DNA of 64,000 nucleotides from Aporrectodea caliginosa (Eukaryota; Annelida; Clitellata; Crassiclitellata; Lumbricidae). How positions within the stretch are numbered: position 1 is the stretch's first letter; the number at the start of each line of letters is the position of its first letter. Location of the stretch: positions 17,501-81,500 of the forward strand of contig JACEVL010000967.1 in the NCBI GenBank assembly GCA_020284085.1. The letters are read 5' to 3'. Both the position numbers and the translations under genes were made by a program. Positions 1-10,600 of this stretch are shown one piece after another. The notes under the pieces are model-generated. The model was not told the DNA's origin and ran no database searches. It saw nothing but the letters and a program-made list of their open reading frames with translations.

Positions 1-55
1 ACCCGTACTCTCAGCATTACAAGACGAGCGCTCTGACCACCTCGACTACGGTTCT
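1..55 (-). repeat. tRNA-derived SINE head or tRNA-Thr-like pseudogene, cut by window edge
   Basis: On the minus strand this reads like the first two thirds of a tRNA: a D-arm/A-box-like GGTGGTCAGAGCGCTCG, then an anticodon region CTTGTAATGC resembling tRNA-Thr(UGU), then the start of a T-arm (ACGGGT) that runs off the window. The anticodon stem pairs poorly, so a SINE head or tRNA pseudogene is more likely than a working tRNA. Confidence 0.45.
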
Positions 56-137
56 CTCTGTCTATATCTGTCTGTCTGTCCGTCTCTGTGTCTGTCTGTC
101 TCGTCTGTCTGTCTATCTGTCTCTCCTCCCTCCGTGT
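56..137. repeat. (CTGT)n-type simple repeat
   Basis: Degenerate TCTG/TCTC runs; low-complexity, no gene. Confidence 0.8.
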
Positions 138-1020
138 CTCTATATCACTATGTTCTTCTTATAGAATGACGGCCTCAACCGCGCTGTCGTCTAAACAAGC
201 ACTGTGGTCCGCATCAATTGGCAAATGGACAGCAAGACAGAAAATTGGCGGCACCTGCAAACCGTGATTAGAATAATTGGCACACACACTGAGGCATAGC
301 CTTACGGGCAGCAACAGCAGCACAGCGTCTATGCGCCAATCAACTGACTCCAACAGGGCTAATTTACTGTCTGGCTCTGTCGGTTTTTATCTCCGACCCC
401 TGTTTCAGCCGCACCTGACTATGAATACCTTGGAGCTTAAGAGGTTTCTACGGGCGATATATGAATGCTCACCTATCTACACAATGTCATTCATTCATTC
501 GAACGGAATCCTTAATGCAGATGATTTCTTCGCATGCGTGGTTTAACTTCACGAAATTCATTTGCATTGAGCGATAAAGCCAGAAGTCATGCGTTGCGTC
601 GCCAGGTTTTATTCATGTGTCTTGCGTCTGCTTCAAATGATTCTTCGGCAACACCGTTAAAACCGTAAACATTGCTGTAAGGATTGCACACTGCTTAACG
701 CAATGTCTGTTTGAATTAGACACTAGCGTGGCTAGAAGGTTCATATAGACGCCTAGTAATGACAATTTTGGACTAGACGTCGTGGCCACAAACTTAAGGT
801 GTCTGTTGTCATAGGCCTATAATTTATAATTATAGCAACATTGTGATCTGCAGCCAATAAACTCCACGGAATACCGTACGCCCATTTTAGCCACAGCAGT
901 TTTATATTATCAGATATCGCTCTACAAATCTAAGGCATAATTCTAATCGTATCTACCATCAACACTTCTAGAGTTGTAATTATAATGCACGGGCAAAATC
1001 GCATTCCAAATTCTCAGAAT
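138..1020. other. Intergenic, nothing recognised
   Basis: Read on both strands: only short ORFs without recognisable domains and no repeats of note apart from one TAGGCCTA palindrome at 812-819. Confidence 0.6.
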
Positions 1021-1232
1021 CTTTCTCTCTCACTCCCTTCCTTTTTTACTCTCTATCCCTCTCGCTGTCGTTCTCGCCCTTCCTGTCTATGTGTCTCTAT
1101 CTCTCTGTCTCTGTCTCTCTGTCTCTCTCTATCTCTGTTTGTCTGTCTGTCTGTGTCTCTGTCTCTCTCTCTCTCTGTGTCTCTTTTTCTCTTTCGTTGT
1201 CTCTCTGTCTCTGTCTCTCTGTCTCTCACTGA
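1021..1232. repeat. CT/CTGT-rich low-complexity tract
   Basis: Polypyrimidine microsatellite of CTCT and CTGT units. The serine/leucine-rich and arginine/glutamate-rich ORFs over it are translated microsatellite. Confidence 0.85.
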
Positions 1233-2380
1233 TCCCAATTAGTGCAAGTAAAAGGTGAAGGTAATGAACTTGTTTACACGCCTCTGTTACCACTCGTGTG
1301 AAGTGACGTCCAGGGTTTGGTCGATTTTTCGGCCAAAGCGCGATACAGACATCAGGAATTCAAAATCGACATCGCTTTCACCTGTTAACCAGCCTTGTTT
1401 TTTATATATTGAACTAATGGGGTGGCGGGCTGAGTTGGCATAGATAACATCGCAGACCTTTCAAGAGTAGTCTTTGTAATGCCAAGCTGCAACCCTTGAG
1501 AGTGTACCAGTTTTACAGTTGGATTCCAATCCTGAACGTTCTGCTTAGAGCTTGATCGATGGCCTGACATGTTTGAATTACTGTGAACGTCTGCAGTAGT
1601 CAGCGTCGAAGATGCTGTTTATTTCCAACCGGATGCTACAAATCAATTGACACTTGGCACACTTAGCAGCAGCCGTGTTGCTGCCGTTGTCAACGAAGCG
1701 CATTGATGCGCGTACGTCACGCGGTTAATTATCCGTTGAAAGGTTACTTCTATCACCTGGCATGACCGTTTGTGCATGATTGATTTCCAGATATATTCCG
1801 GAAATAGAGTCTGATTATTTATTTGCAGACGCTGTCGTTCGTGACGGTGGATTGAAGCGAGCGATTCTGAATGGCTGTTTGCTTGAATCTGAACGATCTG
1901 TTTTAGTCGGAAACTAAAGTCCGTGAAGACCAATATCCGTTCCCACCATTATGTGTTTCCAGCCATAGAAGGGCATATTACGAATATTAAGATTTTGTAA
2001 ATTTACGAATATTGACGAATATTAAGCTGGGAAACGAATATAAAATTTTTGGTTTTTGTAAATTCTTCAAAATCCGGAAAGAGTAGTAAAAAATTCAGTG
2101 CCAAAAATTAGGTGTTAGAGCTAGAACAAGAACAGTTACATGTCACAGTTAATCATCTTATATCAGTAACTTCACTTAGTTTATTGTTTGAAAAGAGACC
2201 AGTAAACGAACGACCAAAGATGTTTGTCGTTCGTATGACCCAGATCTTTCTATAATTCCCTATCCCACAGACTGAAGAGACCAGTAACCTGGCGTATAAT
2301 TAACGTTGCACAGCAGAGGGACTTGATATCGCATCAGAACGCGATCCGCAACCAGTTCAACATCTAGTAGGTCAGTTGGG
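1233..2380. other. Intergenic with an ACGAATATT-motif patch
   Basis: No gene seen. Around 1975-2045 the motif ACGAATATT recurs several times next to GTTTCCAGCC. A similar patch ends at about 2836, where CTATGTTTCCAGCC recurs, suggesting two remnants of one unnamed dispersed repeat. Confidence 0.45.
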
Positions 2381-2566
2381 CAATAGAGAGACAGAGAAAG
2401 ACAGACAGAGACAGAGACGGAGACAGAAAGACAGTCTATACGAGTCAATTCCCTGAAGCGGTGATGCAGAGAAATCAAAGAGAGCATAGACAGTTAAAAT
2501 TGGGTGAGGAGACGGTTATTCAACAAGAGTAGATAGATTAGAGAGAGAGAGAGAGAGAGAGAGTCA
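2381..2566. repeat. (GACA)n and (GA)n simple repeats
   Basis: GACAGA-type units at about 2390-2435 and a (GA)n run at 2539-2563. Confidence 0.8.
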
Positions 2567-2734
2567 TGGTCGGCTTTTTACAGAGTTCCTCAGAGTAGGG
2601 AACGATTTGGTTAGGCAGCCTAAGCGTACCAGCTTACGGACCACGGCTCTAAGTACAGCGCCCCAAAACGACTGCGCATATTCTTAAATTAGTACTCTTA
2701 AATTAGTTCGTTAAAAAGCGGAAACAGTAACGTC

Positions 2735-2836
2735 AGCCAACGAATATTTACGAATATTAAAAATATCCTAATATTCACGAATATTTACGAATATTAAAGC
2801 CTGAAGTCACGAATTCTCGTTCTATGTTTCCAGCCA
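2735..2836. repeat. ACGAATATT-rich dispersed repeat remnant
   Basis: Repeated CGAATATT units followed by TCTATGTTTCCAGCC, matching the patch at 1945-2045. Confidence 0.4.
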
Positions 2837-2924
2837 CGTTTCGAAGGTCGGTCTCGCTATGACTCAGACGATAGATTTTTCAACAATGCTAACGCCGCAA
2901 AGTGCAATATTTTATTGGAAGCAG

Positions 2925-3120
2925 TGGAGAGAGAGCGTTTGAGACAGAGAGACAGACAGACAGAGAGAGATAGATAGACAGAGAGACAAGCAAAGAGAGA
3001 CAAACAGACAGAGACAAAGACAAATTCAGAGACAGAGACAAACAGAGAGACGGCAGACGTCCGGAAAGATTCGTGAGGTTCTTGTAAGGCGCCATATAAA
3101 TGGCCATATACATGCATACA
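2925..3120 (+). repeat. GACA-rich tract and retroelement 3' tail
   Basis: A purine-rich GAGACAGA microsatellite (2930-3050) runs into TTCGTGAGGTTCTTGTAAGGCGCC-type tail sequence, with ATATAAATGG following at 3093-3102. The same tail ending in a CATA repeat occurs at about 23190-23235, so this is a LINE/SINE 3' end. Confidence 0.6.
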
Positions 3121-4248
3121 AACAAAGATATCGATCTTTGATATTTCTCATAATGAAGTCAGTTTCAGTCAAGAATTACGTCCACCACAAGTAATTTATT
3201 AACACAAAGAACCGGTTCTAGGATAAGTACATGTCATTTCGTGCGTAATATTCCAGGAAATCTCCAAGAACTTCAGAACTTCAATTACTCTCCAGCTGCA
3301 GAATAAAAATAGATTACCTTCCATATTTACATCGATTCTCGTGTATCTCCCTAATCGTTTATCTCTCTCCATCAATTAGGACGTTCGCGCTATATTAATA
3401 AGTAAGTGGTCTCTACTGTAGCATGCAAGGTCTGTAATCCAAAAACTTCGGTTGCGATCCTGTTGAGCGGAATTCGTGCAAAACAGCCTGGATAAGTTGT
3501 TAATGCCACTGGCCTCGTCTGTCGCTGTCCTAAATAAATAAATAAATTAATTACATCCCTCTATGAAGCAAGCGCCTCTTCTTCGAAAGAGTTTTCACCG
3601 TATTAATTTTACGTCGTCTCCGCCTACTGTTTTTGTTGAATGTACCTTGAATACAAGAGCCTTATGTACATGTCTGAGGTTCGACGCCTTGCAATCAGAA
3701 GGACATGAGACACACAAACGCTGTAATACACAAAATATCGCAATGTGACTGGGCTCAAACATAATGCATTGTCTACAGATGTGTTGCTGAAACAGGCTGA
3801 TTTTTCTCATTCGCGTCCTGCGCAAGTTCTCGTTTGTTAGTGCAAGATGATGTCAATGAATAAAACACTTATTTACAAGTTTCTTTAAGTCGAGTCAGCG
3901 GTGGCGTTGTTCCTCGGATTGACGGAATTCTGGCTGAGGCGCAAACACGACATGCAACATCGATCAAGCAACGAGACAACCTGCGTTGCATTGCTTGACA
4001 ACGAATCGTCACCGAGATTCAAATAGTAATCATAGATCTTAAACTCACATAATTCTGAAGCGTTGGTTTAAAAGTTAAACGCAGAACAGCAGCTTATTTA
4101 CGAGCGTTGCTTCAAGTCAGAGAGGTTGTCCCGAGATATCATATTAATAACAAGACCATCATTGAAACGTGAAGACGCGGCCGTCACTTAGACGAAATAG
4201 TATTCAAGTAAACAAGGTTTTTTGCACACACACTGCACTTCGTTAAGC
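3121..4248. other. Intergenic, nothing recognised
   Basis: No domain-bearing ORF, RNA gene or clear repeat seen. A short AAAT run lies at 3535-3550. Confidence 0.55.
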
Positions 4249-4312
4249 TCGAAAGTGGCTGAGTGGTCAACGCGTCGGTTTCTTACCTCTGCGAACCCGG
4301 TTCTAAATTAAA
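4249..4312 (+). repeat. tRNA-like (SINE head) remnant
   Basis: AGTGGCTGAGTGGTCAA (4254-4270) resembles an A box of Ser/Leu tRNAs and is followed about 30 bases later by CGGTTCTAAAT, a damaged B box. No intact acceptor stem; probably a degraded SINE or tRNA pseudogene. Confidence 0.35.
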
Positions 4313-4565
4313 GGTCTGTCATTTGAAATTGAAATTGACCGCAGTACGTAACAGTGAGGAGACCACCATGATAGAAGTTACGAATGGCTCCTCCTTGAGT
4401 CCATTAGGCAAACGGTGCTCATCGCTGTTGTGGAGACAGTTAGTTCAATAATCCACTGCTCACAAGGAGTGGAAATCCTATGCCTAACAGTTATACCCTT
4501 TTACGTCGAGCAGAAAGCGTCTTAACACGGTGACCACAGCGGGCGCTAGTCAGGCGCACTTGGTC

Positions 4566-5319
4566 CTAAGTGAGCGAGCTCCTACGCCGAAAGCAGGCGG
4601 ACTCCTTCCGATACTCAACGGCCTCCTGCGTCAACCGTCTCTTGCTGACCGTCAACGTGAAGCTGTAGATCGGCTGCGACGGTGAGTAGCTGTTCCGGTT
4701 ACGGCGATGGAGATGGCACTCCTGCACGATCCTCAGCAGCTGCCGACGGAACCTGCGCCCGAACAGGTAGTAGGGAACAAAGTTTATGGATGAGTTGACG
4801 ACGACCAGAAGCGATCCCACTTCGTTGAGGGCGTACAGAGTGATGCGCTTGAAGACCAGCTGTGGTTCGTCGACGAAGGCCCAGACGACCCGCGAGATGA
4901 GCGCCGGAGTCTGACAGATGAAGAAGACGACGACTACGCTGATGAGCATGACCGTCGTGTCGATTCTTCGGCGCATGATGGCGCTGATCTCCCGCGCGCG
5001 CCGACTGGACAGACGGACGGCCTGGATGAGGAACGCGTTAAGGACGGCCAGCGCTGCGAAGGGTAGACCGCAGACGAAGACCAGGTAGAGCCAGGAGTGG
5101 TAGAGCTGGCGGAACAGCTTCGTCCGACCGAAGTGGGTCAGGTCGAAGCTGACGCGAACGGTTCCGAGCATCGGGTGAACGATCCGAACCGTTCGGTACT
5201 CGAAGAACTTGGGCAGATTGAAGAGAACGCTGATAAGGTAGAGCATCAGTACGACTTTCCTCGCCCGACTGATCGTACAGAAACGCTCCGATTGAAAGGG
5301 ATGACAGATGACGATGTAT
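4566..5319 (-). CDS. FMRFamide-receptor-like GPCR, exon 2 (DRY to C-terminus)
   Basis: Second coding exon of a class A (rhodopsin-family) neuropeptide GPCR, predicted to sit in the plasma membrane and signal through G proteins. It starts after TTATCTTTCCAG and supplies one base completing the Arg of DRY. It then reads RYIVICHPF and CTISRARKVV (ICL2), TM4 with FNLPKFFEY (about 190-206 of the joined 416-residue protein), TM5 (243-267), TM6 (286-311) with CQTP in place of CWxP, TM7 (325-352) with NFVPYY in place of NPxxY, and an Arg/Ser-rich tail ending at a TGA-type stop. CTISRARKV and NLPKFFEY are characteristic of FMRFamide-receptor-like proteins. The ATG at 5246 is an internal Met, not the start. 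The phase matches exon 1 exactly. The ligand cannot be told from sequence. The first ~28 exon bases are copied in the tandem array upstream. Confidence 0.92.
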
Positions 5320-5830
5320 CTGGAAAGATAACAGATGCAAACTTAAAGGGATGACAGATGACGATGTATCTGGAAAGATAACAGATGCAAACTGAAAGGG
5401 ATGACAGATGACGATGTATCTGGAAAGATAACAGATGCAAACTGAAATGGATGACAGATGACGATTTGTCTAGAAAGATAACAGATGCAAACTGAAAGGG
5501 ATGACAGATGACGATGCATCTGGAAAGATAACAGATGCAAACTGAAAGGGATGACAGATGACTATGTGTCTGGAAAGATAACAGATGCAAACTGAAAGGG
5601 ATGACAGATGACGATGTATCTGGAAAGATAATAGATGCAAACTGAAATGGATGACAGATGACGATGTATCTGGAAAGATAACAGATGCAAACTTAAAGGG
5701 ATGACAGATGACGATGTATCCTGAAAGATAACAGATGCAAACTGAAAGGGATGACAGATGACGATGTATCTGGAAAGATAACAGATGCAAACTGAAAGGA
5801 ATGACAGATGACGATGTATCTGGAAAGATC
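5291..5830 (-). repeat. 50-bp tandem array copying the exon 2 splice acceptor and exon start
   Basis: Eleven head-to-tail units, each exactly 50 bp. On the minus strand each unit is a 3' splice-site sequence (TTATCTTTCCAG) followed by about 27 bases encoding YIVICHPF, then TTTGCATCTG leading into the next. Acceptor AGs pair with plus-strand positions 5320, 5370, 5420, 5470, 5520, 5570, 5620, 5670, 5720 (shifted one base by a variant), 5770 and 5820. The unit ending at 5291 is the real intron/exon 2 boundary of the GPCR. Few substitutions separate the units, so expansion is recent or homogenised. Because 50 is not a multiple of three, the three reading frames of the array encode one cyclic peptide and give spurious ORFs. 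Confidence 0.95.
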
Positions 5831-6382
5831 ACAGAGTCAGTCAATCAATCATTCTTTTTTAAATAATACAACAGTAAAATACATTACGATGTATATCTGC
5901 AGGCGCCTTAAAGGGAACTCTTGATAGATTAAATAACAAAGTTTATGAACGGAGAGTCATTAAGGGATGTGGCAATGTGCTAGATATGACTTATCCATAT
6001 GATCTTAGCCAACGCAAATGTTGAGGTGCAATCAATTGAATCAAATGTGATGTATGTTTGTATTGGCGTTTATTACAAAGTTTTGTTGTCAGAACGCAAC
6101 AATTGACAATAATTAAAGTATATGAGAAATGTTGCCGATAACGTCAAATTATTACGAAGTCGAAGACGGGACAGTAAACAGGTAACAGATATATCCATAC
6201 AGGAAATGCCGATAATGATTCATAATTATTATTCTGTGATTACAATAAATAATGAAGCCGATGTGTATAACTGTACAGATACCAATACATGTATCACTTA
6301 ATATAACGTCTTCAAAGTGTCTCTCACAGTGCTAGTGCTGCAGTATGCCCTAAGTGTGAATTATATATGTCAGGAAAGGTTA
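5831..6382. other. Intronic, AT-rich, nothing recognised
   Basis: AT-rich single-copy-looking sequence with no gene or repeat seen. Confidence 0.5.
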
Positions 6383-6943
6383 GGTCAGTTTTTACGTGCT
6401 CTTCACCTGGCTTCGTTCTGAGAAAACGCAAACATATCTATCTGTTGAATTTTTCATGATTTAGTTTTCCACGTCTCTTAGTAAAGCACCTACTTTCTTG
6501 TAAAGGCAGTACACGTTTAGATACACGAATCCATAAAACATAATGAGTGGTATTAAATTTTACTACATGATGTTATTATTGTCCATTTCGACTTGGTTTG
6601 CAGTGCATGAATCTCCTGAATGATTTGTCAGAAGAAGGTAATTAGTACAGAACCAATTTCACACTTAATCTAGTTGTCATTCGATGTGGTGATATTTCAG
6701 GTCAGGTCAGTTTTTGTGCCCTTCACCCCGTTCTTACGGCAATGATATTCTTTTGAAGTTTTTATGGTTTAGTTTCCCCAGGAGCACCTACTGTCTTGTA
6801 AAGGCAGTACGTTTAGACAACATAAATATAAAAAAATGAGTATTAAATTTTATTACATTATGTCATCATTGTTATTTCGACTTGGTTGCAGTGCATGAAT
6901 TCCTGAATGTTCAGAAGAAGGTAATTAGTACAAGCAATTTCGC
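6383..6943. repeat. Two-copy tandem duplication (~320-bp offset)
   Basis: 6383-6655 and 6705-6943 match throughout. Shared blocks include CACCTACTNTCTTGTAAAGG, a CATTTCGACTTGG-like block and the end AGAAGAAGGTAATTAGTACA. The second copy has many small deletions, so the duplication is old. Confidence 0.8.
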
Positions 6944-8344
6944 CGGAGGATGCACACTGCTCCGTAAATAGCCATGTCGCGAAGACTGCAAAGTGCTCTA
7001 ATGGACCCCTGTTTCTTTTCCAGTCGCTGGAGGACATATGGCTGAATAATTTAGAAGATGTTTCGTTCCATAATTATATCAACGATTTTATGGCTTCAAC
7101 CAAGGTTATCTATCAGAAGCAGTTCAAATTAATTATTTCCGACATAGATTACTCGTCACCTGCCAAGTCCGTTAAATCCGCATCGCGTCCGTTTTGTTCA
7201 GGATAGGGCAACACATGTCACTCATTTTTATATGGCTGGTCTTTCGCAGCGGATAAAGTTGTCAAAGGCGTCTTGGGTGAAATGCAAAACAGGAATTGGT
7301 CGATACAAAACCATAGCTCGAGGATTATAACACCATACCAAATTATCAGCTTGAGATAGGAGCTCGAGGTCTGCAGTCTTCTGTTATAAAGTGTATGCAT
7401 TACATTTTGTTAAATAAATGATTTTCCAAGATTACTGAACTTAGATATCGGTCCCTAATCTAATTTGACCAGATCCCATCCGTATTGTTTAAATCTATTT
7501 CAACCGAATTCCGTTCAATCCGATCTAAATCAATCCAATATATATCTCGAAATAATTTAATCTAATATAATCTAGTCTAGTATAGAAGTAAAAAGGCCAA
7601 ATTGTCTACGCGCGCTCTATATAAATTCCCGGAAATTGTAGTCTCAAGGTCGAAGGATCTATTGAGTGAAAAACTCCGCCACTGTTCGTACCATGACAGT
7701 GCCAGTCCCAATTCCTGGAAAAAGGAGGAGGTCGACGCTAATGATTTTAGTGATTACCACACATTGTCGTTAAACTGAAACTATTACTATTGACTGAGAC
7801 GCAAACACGACAGAAGAAATCCTGCTAACAGGGCGCCGTTTAAAATTCAAACCTCCACCTAAGCGATAAAGGAGCTACAAAAACAAATCGAGCATTACCC
7901 CGCATTACATCGGCGTCTATAGTCCACACAGTCCGCACAGGATTTAAGAATCAATGCGGGTGGACGAGAAACGTAAGGGGTTTGCAGTCAGATCGTGGGG
8001 TGAATTCAGATCGGATTTACGCGTATTCTGTTGGACGCATTGGAACCGGAAACCAATTTAATAAGCAACTGGCGGCGCTAGATGTCGCCAGTGCGCCACG
8101 AAAATCTCCTTCGTGTTCGGAATCGATCATCATCGGTTGTAAGAGGAGGAAGCAGGTGACGATGCATAATCCCTTCATCAATCATTGTGTCTATCCAATC
8201 ACATCCGTGTCTTCCTTCTCACATCCTCCTTCGTCATTCCTCACACGCTCACCCTCTCCCTCTTCCTGTACACTAATCACTCTCAGTCTGCTCAATGCTT
8301 TCACTCTACAATTGCTAGTATTAGCGACTTCTTCTACTTCACCA
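6944..8344. other. Intronic, nothing recognised
   Basis: No homologous ORF. ATCCAATCYRATC-like runs at 7480-7580 are AT-rich and slightly repetitive. Nothing else supported. Confidence 0.5.
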
Positions 8345-8426
8345 TTATTACCCACTTAGAGCGCTGCTGAGTTTGAGCGGCGGTATATAAATGTTCGATT
8401 GCAATTACAATTACAATTACTTCAAG
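8345..8426 (+). mobile_element. LINE/SINE 3' end with (CAATTA)n tail
   Basis: A short stem (AGCGCT ... AGCGGC) precedes GGCGGTATATAAATG (8379-8393) and then ATTGCAATTACAATTACAATTAC. This is the same 3' architecture as the LINE ending at 49706 on the opposite strand. Confidence 0.7.
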
Positions 8427-8835
8427 GGTAAAACTACTACTACGTTCTTGCATCGCTTCTTCCGAGTGTTTCTTCTCTTCTTCTCCTGTTTTTACTCCTC
8501 CGCTGCTTCACCATCTCCTCTGTCTCATTATTCTTTTGTTCTTCTACATCCTTCTCTTGCTCTGCATTTTTCGTTTCTCAACTCTCCTCCTCCTCTTCCT
8601 TTTCCCTTTTCTTCCTTTGTTCGCTTCTTCCAATTCCTTTTATCTATCTTGCTACTCCTCTGCCTTCCTCTCTTAATAGTCGTCTTCCTCACTCTTTTCC
8701 TTCCCTTTCCCTTCTGCCTACCTCTCCTCTTCCTCCTTTTCTTGATATTCCTGTCTCTCCTACTCCGCTTCCTCCTCTTCTTTCTCCTATTCTTGTCCCT
8801 ACTCCGTATCTTCCTCCTCTATCATGCATCCACTG
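8427..8835. repeat. Long polypyrimidine tract
   Basis: Degenerate CTT/CCTC-rich sequence; the 156-codon plus-strand ORF over it is Leu/Phe/Ser low-complexity without any domain and is judged spurious. Confidence 0.8.
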
Positions 8836-9290
8836 CTGCAGACTGCAACGGAGCGTGTTGACTTCATCTTCGTCTTTGGTGTTGATTGCATCCGTTATGC
8901 CATTTAATGCAAGTTCCTCTCTCTCTGTCTTTCAGTTTGCCTGCTTGACTGTGTGCTTGTCTGTCTGGCTGTCTCCTGCATAGAGCAAACACGAAATCGA
9001 CCTCTGTCACTCTATCATCGAGCTCTTATAGCCCCCACTTTTGTTACCAGACATGCAGACCCGTAATTATGAGTGGGTGTCACACGAGCCACAGAACAGG
9101 ATCGTGTAACAGAAACGTGCAGCAGGCAGATGCACCAGTCTGTTCGTATGTGTGTATCTCTGTAACCTTTTCTACTCTGTATTCTCTTCTCTGTCCGTCG
9201 TTATGCTTGTGTGTGTTATCTTCTATTTCGTCGATCCATTGGTCCACGAGTCTGTTGCTCATTTACGTTGGTCTCTATAGGTGTCCGTTG
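8836..9290. other. Intronic, nothing recognised
   Basis: CTGT-flavoured sequence with no gene seen. Confidence 0.5.
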
Positions 9291-9376
9291 GTCCATATAT
9301 TATTTTTACTTGCACGGGTCCATGAGTTTATGGGTCCATATATTATTTTTACTTGCACGGGTCCATGAGTTTATGG
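9291..9376. repeat. 43-bp direct tandem duplication
   Basis: Two identical copies beginning GTCCATATATTATTTTTACT with period 43, and the first bases of a third copy. Confidence 0.9.
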
Positions 9377-10084
9377 GTCCAATATGTCCTCTATCAGTTT
9401 GTCCATGCGTTTGTGAGTTTATTGATCAGTGGGGTTCGTTGGTCGATGAGGTCTTCTGCATTATTGGTCCGTTGATATACAATGAAGCGCTGGTCCGTTG
9501 GTGAGTCAATATGCCAATCGGTCAGTCGAGTGATTGTGGTCGATGACAGACGGCGTTTGCAAGAGGCACTCGACAGTCAACACCCGATGAACCACGGCCT
9601 GAAAATAAGCAGGCGCGTTATTGCTGCACACTCTGACCCCTTCGGACGACGGGTGAATGCAAACTGAATAGAGTCCCACATCAAATGACAGCTAGATTAT
9701 CGTAAAATTGGTTCCACTTCCAATCTCCGCTTTCCAGAGGTGCCTCGGAATTGCTGCTGCCTTGGAACTCGCTAAGCCTTTCGGCTTTTGCGAAATGGCG
9801 TAGCGAATTCTCTTCGCTGACACGAATACGATATCAACTGGACAACGATTGCAACAAACGTGGCACCGTGAATTCGACAACATTATACAGTTTTAAAGCC
9901 AGCACGTCAGCAATATAATTGTACACGCTGTAATCGCTTCATATTGCAATTGAGGCAATACAGTTATGAAAAACATTTTTTTATTAATTTTATTCATTCT
10001 GTTTTTGTCTGTTGGAATTTGTGGAGCATTCATGACGAAGACAATCATGTCTGGTTTCTCGTCTTAATTGCTTATCCACAATAG
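9377..10084. other. Intronic, nothing recognised
   Basis: Short ORFs only, without recognisable domains. Confidence 0.5.
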
Positions 10085-10216
10085 GTTACCTCTCTGTCTT
10101 ACGGACTGATCTTCTGGATATTGAACGGATAACAGCGTGATTTTGGTGCGTCATCGGTAGCTGCCTTGTGCACTACGCTCCAGCTCGATTGAAGCTACTA
10201 ATTAATAATAATAATT
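10085..10216 (+). mobile_element. LINE 3'-UTR fragment
   Basis: CTGTCTTACGGACTGATCTT and TTTTGGTGCGTCATCGGTAG match the 3' part of the LINE at 58825-59232, and the fragment ends in GAAGCTACTAATTA followed by an (AAT)n run. Only the untranslated end survives. Confidence 0.7.
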
Positions 10217-10416
10217 AACTTCAAGAGAAAGTGCTGCGATCCGACTACTCTAATCTGGACCCATCTGCTTTAGTAGGATAATTTAAGTAGGATTTCACTG
10301 TTCTCTAGGACAACTTAAGGAAGTTCATTCTTTCTCTTTCTTTATTTTAACAGTGAATGGTCATTTTGTTAAAGACGGACTTGAAGGAGGTTACTTCAAA
10401 GAATAGCCTTGTCTTA

Positions 10417-10600
10417 AGTTAACCCCGAGAGACAGCAATGGTATGAAGTGTTAGCGACTTCATCTTTCTCTGTCTCGGCTCATGGAGGCGGATGGCCAAT
10501 GATCAGTTCTCTCGCTCACCACCTGGTCTTCGGTATGATAAGGTGAAACATCTTTCTACCAAAGCGTGGATTTGACCCTCACCTTCTGGGTTGAAGGTCC
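10417..10600 (+). repeat. Dispersed repeat shared with 63175-63420
   Basis: GGTATGAAGTGTTAGCGACT and CTCGGCTCATGGAGGCGGAT align with GGTGTGAGATGTTAACGACT and CTCGGCATATGAAGGCGTTT near 63190-63245. Identity is unknown; it may belong to a LINE 3' region. Confidence 0.6.

Noticed and set aside
1..55. Functional tRNA-Thr
   Set aside because: Anticodon-stem pairing is poor and the 3' part is outside the window, so only a tRNA-like head is claimed.
5038..5340. 100-codon minus-strand ORF overlapping GPCR exon 2 in another frame
   Set aside because: The receptor frame has full family homology; this frame is its shadow (though it is the frame reached from an acceptor 100 bp upstream).
5246..5844. 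ORFs of 65-124 codons with MHLLSFQ.H.HLSSLSVCICYLSRY repeats
   Set aside because: They are the 50-bp array read in its frames; the periodic peptide arises because the unit lacks stops, not because a separate protein is encoded.
8391..8861. 156-codon ORF
   Set aside because: Translated polypyrimidine tract with no domain and biased composition.
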